From: an uncultured Oscillospiraceae bacterium
Lineage (GTDB): Bacteria > Bacillota_A > Clostridia > Oscillospirales > Oscillospiraceae
Assembly: GCA_944385265.1 (NCBI GenBank)
Contig: CALWWO010000075.1
Location: 1 to 12,179 of the forward strand
DNA length: 12,179 nucleotides
Reading direction: 5' to 3'
The notes beneath the pieces were generated by a model that was given only the letters and a program-made list of their open reading frames with translations, ran no database searches and was not told the DNA's origin. A program made the translations under genes and the position numbers. Positions 7,944 through 12,179 of this stretch are shown here, one piece after another. Numbering within the stretch: the first letter of the stretch is position 1; each line of letters opens with the position of its first letter.

Positions 7944-8183
7944 ATGGTGACATATCCTTTCATATAATAAGCTAAGACCAGCCGGGAGAAAATATTTTCC
8001 CGCCGATATAAAATATGCCGGTGTGCGTAAAATGTGAAAGGCGTAGGGAACTATAGGTCAAGTTAAGCAGACATTAAAAACAATTTAAATAAAGTACTGT
8101 AAAATTTAAAAATAGTTAAAATATTACAAAAAAATCAGAGAACTTTGCATATTGTAAGAAATAAAAACGTGTTAACATATAAA

Positions 8184-8264
8184 ACAGTAAAACATTTTAA
8201 AGATGATGCAAAGCTAAAAGGCAGGTAGTCTTAAAGTATTCTTAAATTCAAATTGTTTTACTGT
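8184..8264 (+). ncRNA. Candidate structured RNA element (unassigned)
   Basis: ACAGTAAAACA (8184-8194) pairs perfectly with TGTTTTACTGT (8254-8264), closing 59 bases that include GATGCAAAGCTA (8205-8216). An inner hairpin is possible at 8193-8208. Overall size, a closing stem and a GCAAAGC element in the interior recall the cyclic-di-GMP-I (GEMM) aptamer. However, its tetraloop receptor and the conserved 3' GGTTGCC-like strand are not recognisable, so this is not a confident assignment. A terminator lies 80 bases downstream on the same strand, an arrangement typical of riboswitches and small RNAs. It could instead be a protein-binding inverted repeat. Confidence 0.3.
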
Positions 8265-8344
8265 ATTTTTGTATTTAAAATTTTTTATTAATCTGTATTT
8301 AAGATGTGCTTGCGCGACATAAGTTGGCGACCTTTTTTTAGATT

Positions 8345-8394
8345 GCATAAAGTCCGTTTTCGGAGGGGGAAAACGGGCTTTATGCATTTTATTT
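8345..8394 (+). terminator. Strong rho-independent terminator upstream of the hydrolase gene
   Basis: Sixteen bases at 8345-8360 pair with 8370-8385 (one G-U), with a nine-base loop CGGAGGGGG and the T-rich tail ATTTTATTT at 8386-8394. It faces plus-strand transcription although no plus-strand gene precedes it for over 2.7 kb (mntP ends at 5550). It therefore implies a short plus-strand transcript in the intergenic region or an attenuator. Confidence 0.85.
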
Positions 8395-8436
8395 AAAGAC
8401 TGCCGGATAAATTGAATTAGAGTAAATAGATTTTAT

Positions 8437-8464
8437 TTGACGGTACTGTAAAATTTTGTATAAT
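8437..8464 (+). promoter_or_regulatory. Sigma-A promoter for the hydrolase gene
   Basis: TTGACG (8437-8442) and TATAAT (8459-8464) are separated by 16 bases, close to consensus. Transcription would start near 8471, giving a leader of about 159 nt. The spacer holds one copy of the 14-bp sequence GTACTGTAAAATTT that also occurs at 8094-8107, so a repressor could bind here. Confidence 0.8.
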
Positions 8465-8470
8465 AGTTAT

Positions 8471-8629
8471 ATACAACAGTTGCGGACCGGTATAGAGACA
8501 TGCGCTATATGTGATCCTCGGCTATAGAAGAAGCAGAGTAAATACAGCGAAAGTGCCGCGAAGTGTAAATGCATATTAAAAAAAGAAAAGTAAATTTTTC
8601 AGCTCATAAACGGATATGGAGGGATAAAA
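8471..8629 (+). promoter_or_regulatory. Long 5' leader of the hydrolase gene
   Basis: About 159 nt lie between the predicted start of transcription and the ATG. The segment around 8480-8560 is richer in G and C than its surroundings and can form short pairings (for example TATAG 8491-8495 with CTATA 8505-8509). I recognise no known riboswitch class, T-box motif or leader ORF. The ribosome binding site GGAGGG (8618-8623) is six bases from the ATG. Confidence 0.4.
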
Positions 8630-10069
8630 ATGCTGAAACCTAAAATCGTGAAAATTGCCCGCCCACCCGAGTACAGACTTGTACCGGAAACGGAAAGCTC
8701 ATATATAATGGGCGGCGCAAAGCGGCTGTTAAAGCCAATAGACCTTGAAAAATACGGATATATAGAGGAGGAGTACATTGTAAAAGGGTACTCAAATGTA
8801 TATGACTGGGAAGACGATGAAAAATATCCGCACGTCATATTTACGGACGCACCGTATTGCAGCAGGATAGTCGTCAGGAAGCCGAGAGATCCGTCTAAAT
8901 TCAGCGGTATCGTACATTGTGAGTTTTGCAATCCGAACAGCGGGTACGACAGATCGAATACCGGCTGGGCTCCAAGCAACGAATACATAATGTCGCGCGG
9001 GCACGGTAGCGTCAGCATGACGATATCCGAAGTGGCGATGAAGGGGTTGCGCCGCTTCGATCCGGAGCGGTATGGAGAGCTCGCGTTTAAAAATCCCATA
9101 CGTCCGGAGGATAGAATGCCCGCCGTTATGGGACTCGGCGGGAAAATGCCCGATGAAGAGACGGAGGACGGGCTGAAATGGGATTATGTAAGTCAAGTCG
9201 GCGCGCTTTTAAAATCAGATCTCCCCGGATCGCCGTTTGCAGGGTACAAAGTGGAAAAAACTATGTTACAAGGGACGACGGGCGGCGACCTTTCGGCATA
9301 TGCGGCGGCGATACACCCGCTCACGCGGCTTGCAGACGGGTCGCATGTGTATGACGGATTTTTAGTGTTTATGACGGGCGCTCCCGGCGGACTCAATAAT
9401 TACCGCCAAATGCTGCATGAGCTTGATCCGCGCGATTTATATACATGCGAGGTCCCGCTTATACATCTATTGACATTGGGAGACCTGCTGGGCGATACGA
9501 TACATCCGTCGTGGTCGACGCTGTGGCACAGATATCAGCCGAATGAAAAGGGCAGATATCTCAGGATAGTTGAGATCGCGGGTGCGGGCGTCAGCCGCTG
9601 GGCGGCGAGCGCGTATTCATGCTGCAATGAGGATGTGGAAAAAGCGGGCGGTACGCAGCTTGTAGGGGCAGGCGATACACGTCCGGAATATCCGGCGCAT
9701 TACGTCGTCTGTGCGATGATAGATAATCTTATACGCTGGATGACGACGGGTGAAGCGCCGGAAATATGCGATTATGTCGAAACGGTAGGGGAATATCCTG
9801 ATATCGAGTTTAAAAAGGACAGATTCGGAAATGCACTCGGCGGTCTTCGCTCACCGTATGTGGACTGCCCGCTGTATGTGTATACGAATGCCGGCGGAAC
9901 AGAGAGGCGGCTTACCGACGATGAGATACGCTCGCTCTATTCAAGCCGCGAGGATTATGTGGCGAAGGTGACGGAATCGGTTAACAAAATGCTTGCAAAA
10001 AGGCATATCCTGCCGGAACATGCCGAAATGGTCATAAAAGAAGCAGAGGAAGCTAAACTCCCGTTTTAA
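8630..10069 (+). CDS. Alpha/beta hydrolase-domain protein (Abhydrolase_10 type), function unknown
   Basis: This 479-residue protein matches the large alpha/beta hydrolase-domain family (Abhydrolase_10). Family-like stretches are VHCEFCNPNSGYD (95-107), YPAHYVVCAMIDNLIRW (354-370, with H357 a candidate catalytic His), TTGEAP (372-377) and the signature GNALGGLRSPYVDCPLYVY (400-418). At the expected nucleophile elbow the sequence is MLQGTTGGDLSAY (212-224). This has Gly/Thr where the family usually has a Ser (GxSxxG-like), so classical serine hydrolysis is doubtful. No signal peptide or membrane helix is seen, so it is probably cytoplasmic. The start is supported by GGAGGG six bases upstream. 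It is monocistronic, with its own promoter and a terminator just after the stop. Substrate and pathway cannot be told from sequence. Confidence 0.8.
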   Translation: MLKPKIVKIARPPEYRLVPETESSYIMGGAKRLLKPIDLEKYGYIEEEYIVKGYSNVYDWEDDEKYPHVIFTDAPYCSRIVVRKPRDPSKFSGIVHCEFCNPNSGYDRSNTGWAPSNEYIMSRGHGSVSMTISEVAMKGLRRFDPERYGELAFKNPIRPEDRMPAVMGLGGKMPDEETEDGLKWDYVSQVGALLKSDLPGSPFAGYKVEKTMLQGTTGGDLSAYAAAIHPLTRLADGSHVYDGFLVFMTGAPGGLNNYRQMLHELDPRDLYTCEVPLIHLLTLGDLLGDTIHPSWSTLWHRYQPNEKGRYLRIVEIAGAGVSRWAASAYSCCNEDVEKAGGTQLVGAGDTRPEYPAHYVVCAMIDNLIRWMTTGEAPEICDYVETVGEYPDIEFKKDRFGNALGGLRSPYVDCPLYVYTNAGGTERRLTDDEIRSLYSSREDYVAKVTESVNKMLAKRHILPEHAEMVIKEAEEAKLPF

Positions 10070-10097
10070 AAACCGAAACTAAGATATCATAAATATT

Positions 10098-10136
10098 AAA
10101 GCCATGAGCGGCTTTTAAAGCTGCTCATGGCTTTTT
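10098..10136. terminator. Bidirectional intrinsic terminator
   Basis: Fifteen bases at 10098-10112 pair with 10120-10134 (one G-U), with a seven-base loop that can add two more A-T pairs. TTTTT (10132-10136) follows on the plus strand and a T-rich tract follows on the minus strand (complement of AAATATT, 10091-10097). It ends the hydrolase gene and, 80 bases past its stop, the minus-strand M56 peptidase gene. Confidence 0.88.
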
Positions 10137-10215
10137 GCATAAGATAATGACCATTTGGCTAAATAAAACAAATGCACATTAAAACACATTGAGTATGCCA
10201 GAGTTCAAATGCACG

Positions 10216-12179
10216 CTATTCGACCGCGGAGAGATAGCACTGTCCTATAACGAGCGCGCCGTCGTAAACTATCTCGCCGTTTATCACGGCGCATAAAATG
10301 CGCTCGCCGGAATCGTCAAAATCGAGATATATCCCGGTAGAAAACAGCATCTTGCCGTCATCGAACCAAAAGTCGGCGTTATCGTTATCATAAACGCTTA
10401 TTTCATCGACCGGCGATTCTACCGGCTCGGTTTTATATGTTGAGACGTCGACCGTGACGCTGTCCGGCTCATAATCAGGACCACCGGTCAAATTTTCGCC
10501 GCTGTAATCGATGCTTATGAGGTTTTCATCATCGGCGTAAACGCCAGTGCTTATCAGCATATCGAGCTGCGCCTGAAAATCGTACATCGTGCTGAGGATA
10601 AGCTCACCGCCGTCAATATCGAGCACGAAGAAGAAATCGTCGTTTACATCCTCCGGCGGCGCGGAGCCGATAAATGCGACCTCATATTCTCCGTCGCCGT
10701 CGTAGTCGGAGCGGATTGCGCCGTATATCTCGGGCTGATAGTCCGCAACGCATATATAGAGATGGACACCCTCCCGCATCATAAAATAGCACTCGTCAGC
10801 GCCGGAAAGCGCGTAGACCGATACATCTGCCTGCGGGAAACCGGCAAGCAGCGTAGCTTCATATCCGTTGAACAGCGACACGTCGCCGATATCCTGCGGA
10901 AGCCCGTATACACCGGCGGCGGAGTATTCAATGCCGAGCACATCGTAAATTTCGGCGAGCAGCCTGCCAAAGCTCTGCTGATCCGGTAAAATCTTATATA
11001 AATTCTGTTTTTCCGCTCCGTCCGTCACGGATAGGTAGATATACCCGTATTCGTCGAGATATAGCTCAGCTCTCGCGTTACCGTGATACAGCGTGATTGC
11101 AGCTTCAAAATCGATGTCGATAGCGGCGCTCCCAAGGTCAAAATAGCGCGATGAGGCGAGCGCGCGGATATACGGTACAATTTCGGCGGGACTTACCTCA
11201 GCAGATTTAGATTCAGATAGGACGTCACAGCGCTCCGCCTCGCCGAGCCACGGGACGATAGAAGATATATGATAGAGCTTTGCTGTTCTGTATTCAGACG
11301 AGGTCTCCATCTTTATAAGCGCGACGGCGCACCCGTCCTCGACTTCAACCTCACCCCCGCCGGCGCTTATAATTCCGCAGTTTCCGACCTTCGTGTTCCA
11401 CCGCCCGGGTGTGAATACGACGGAGCAGAGCGCCGTGACGCTGCCGGTCTCAGCCTCGTACGCGCCGCCGTCTACATCTGCGATATGCGACGTGCCGAGC
11501 CCTGTGTATTCGCCCGCCGGAAGCTTCACCGTATCGGTGTTCAGATATATCGAGTCGTTTAAAGCAAATGTCATCGTTATCGAGTCCCAATCATTCGAAA
11601 CGTACGATACGGTTATCGTGTTTTCCTCCTCAATGCCGAGCGCATTTAAAGAGCCCTCTGCAAGCCGCTGCGAAAAATAAAGCCCGTCCTCCGTCCAGAC
11701 TTCAAATGTGAACGCGGCGCTGCGCACGTCCTCACCCGGGATAAAGCTGAATACCTTGCTGCCGGACGCGCTGCCGTCGCCCTCGTATGATATGACGGAC
11801 TTGTCATATACATATTCGTTCGTACCGCACACGGCTATAACGCCGGCGGAGAAGATGAGCGCCACAGCGGTGAGAAATACGGCGGGCTTTTTGTACTTTA
11901 ATATGTCGTGTATACGATCCTTTATAAACCCCTCGCCGAACGCCACGGGTATTGCGCCGATAAAATGCCTGCCCGACGACAGTGACAGCAGCGTTCCGCT
12001 GTAATCGGCACGGGCGTCCTCGCCGAGCGCGCGGAGCACGCTCTCATCGCACGCCTGCTCCATCAGCATCATGAACACGCGGTAAAACCACAGCCACAGC
12101 AGGAGATTGAACCAGTGCACGCTCATGGCGGCGTATACGATAAGCTTTATCACGTTGTCGCCCCAGCGTATGTGCATTT
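10216..12179 (-). CDS. BlaR1/MecR1-like M56 family membrane metallopeptidase, 5' end beyond the window
   Basis: This is the C-terminal part of an M56 (BlaR1/MecR1-type) peptidase, 653 residues counted from the first in-window Met. That Met is internal: the sequence opens in the middle of the zinc motif, with its His (H2) matching the last His of HExxH, so the true start lies to the right of the window. Family features are HIRWGDN (2-8), HWFNLLLWL (21-29), the third zinc ligand region EQACDESVLRALG (40-52), the RIHDILKYKKP stretch (88-98) and a membrane segment near 99-117. From about 118 to the end, some 535 residues would face outside the cell, much longer than a BlaR1 sensor domain. This part is acidic and beta-rich, with a calcium-loop-like DYDGDGEYEV (491-500). 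It lacks an obvious penicillin-binding SxxK domain. A BlaI-type repressor gene may lie upstream, outside the window. Confidence 0.88.
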   Translation of the reverse strand, partial: MHIRWGDNVIKLIVYAAMSVHWFNLLLWLWFYRVFMMLMEQACDESVLRALGEDARADYSGTLLSLSSGRHFIGAIPVAFGEGFIKDRIHDILKYKKPAVFLTAVALIFSAGVIAVCGTNEYVYDKSVISYEGDGSASGSKVFSFIPGEDVRSAAFTFEVWTEDGLYFSQRLAEGSLNALGIEEENTITVSYVSNDWDSITMTFALNDSIYLNTDTVKLPAGEYTGLGTSHIADVDGGAYEAETGSVTALCSVVFTPGRWNTKVGNCGIISAGGGEVEVEDGCAVALIKMETSSEYRTAKLYHISSIVPWLGEAERCDVLSESKSAEVSPAEIVPYIRALASSRYFDLGSAAIDIDFEAAITLYHGNARAELYLDEYGYIYLSVTDGAEKQNLYKILPDQQSFGRLLAEIYDVLGIEYSAAGVYGLPQDIGDVSLFNGYEATLLAGFPQADVSVYALSGADECYFMMREGVHLYICVADYQPEIYGAIRSDYDGDGEYEVAFIGSAPPEDVNDDFFFVLDIDGGELILSTMYDFQAQLDMLISTGVYADDENLISIDYSGENLTGGPDYEPDSVTVDVSTYKTEPVESPVDEISVYDNDNADFWFDDGKMLFSTGIYLDFDDSGERILCAVINGEIVYDGALVIGQCYLSAVE

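Larger units (their letters stand above)
7944..8629. other. 686-nt AT-rich intergenic region between divergent feoA and the hydrolase gene
   Basis: No ORF with a start, ribosome binding site and useful length is visible on either strand; candidate ATGs on the plus strand (8205, 8383, 8501) hit stops within a few codons. The region holds a palindrome GAAAATATTTTC at 7988-7999 near feoA, an inverted-repeat element at 8184-8264, a plus-strand terminator at 8345-8394, a sigma-A promoter at 8437-8464 and a long leader to 8629. The stretch from about 8060 to 8300 is much richer in A and T than the flanking genes. Confidence 0.8.

Noticed and set aside
8054..8072. Possible DtxR/IdeR-like operator (TATAGGTCAAGTTAAGCA) upstream of feoA
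   Set aside because: It matches only part of one half-site and lacks the inverted half, so it is not supportable by eye.

Overview
The window looks like a chromosome segment from an anaerobic, low-to-middle GC member of the Clostridia (Bacillota), probably gut-associated. The reasons are a T-box leader on pheST, strong purine-rich ribosome binding sites (GGAGG type), a Feo iron-uptake pair, a standalone FakA-C-like domain protein and a BlaR1-like M56 peptidase. No insertion sequence, phage gene, CRISPR array, tRNA or rRNA gene was seen. The taxonomic guess rests on gene content and style only.

Layout, left to right. Positions 1-343 carry a promoter region and a complete phenylalanine T-box riboswitch: specifier codon UUC, T-box motif and terminator. 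It is followed by pheS and pheT, the two subunits of phenylalanyl-tRNA synthetase. An 84-nt gap with a strong hairpin leads into a compact same-strand cluster: an 83-residue orphan copy of the C-terminal domain of the FakA/YloV (DAK-like) fatty-acid kinase family, a putative heavy-metal exporter of the ArsP_2 type, and the manganese exporter mntP. Convergent to these, and overlapping the mntP stop codon by a few bases, is the minus-strand feoAB operon for ferrous iron uptake. Its FeoB has a cysteine-rich, internally repeated insert between the G domain and the membrane domain. The cluster therefore pairs Mn/heavy-metal export with Fe(II) import.

Positions 7944-8629 form a 686-nt AT-rich intergenic region between the divergent feoA and an alpha/beta-hydrolase gene. 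It holds no plausible ORF. It does hold an 81-nt inverted-repeat-closed element followed by a strong plus-strand terminator, a good sigma-A promoter, a 159-nt leader and several related TTTTAC(T/A)GTA-like sequences. This is the least explained part of the window and the best candidate for an undescribed RNA or regulatory element.

The plus-strand gene at 8630-10069 encodes a large alpha/beta hydrolase-domain protein (Abhydrolase_10 type) whose apparent nucleophile elbow lacks serine. A bidirectional terminator separates it from a minus-strand gene that runs off the right edge. That gene encodes a BlaR1/MecR1-like M56 membrane metallopeptidase with a very long C-terminal domain that should lie outside the cell; the window cuts it inside its HExxH zinc motif.
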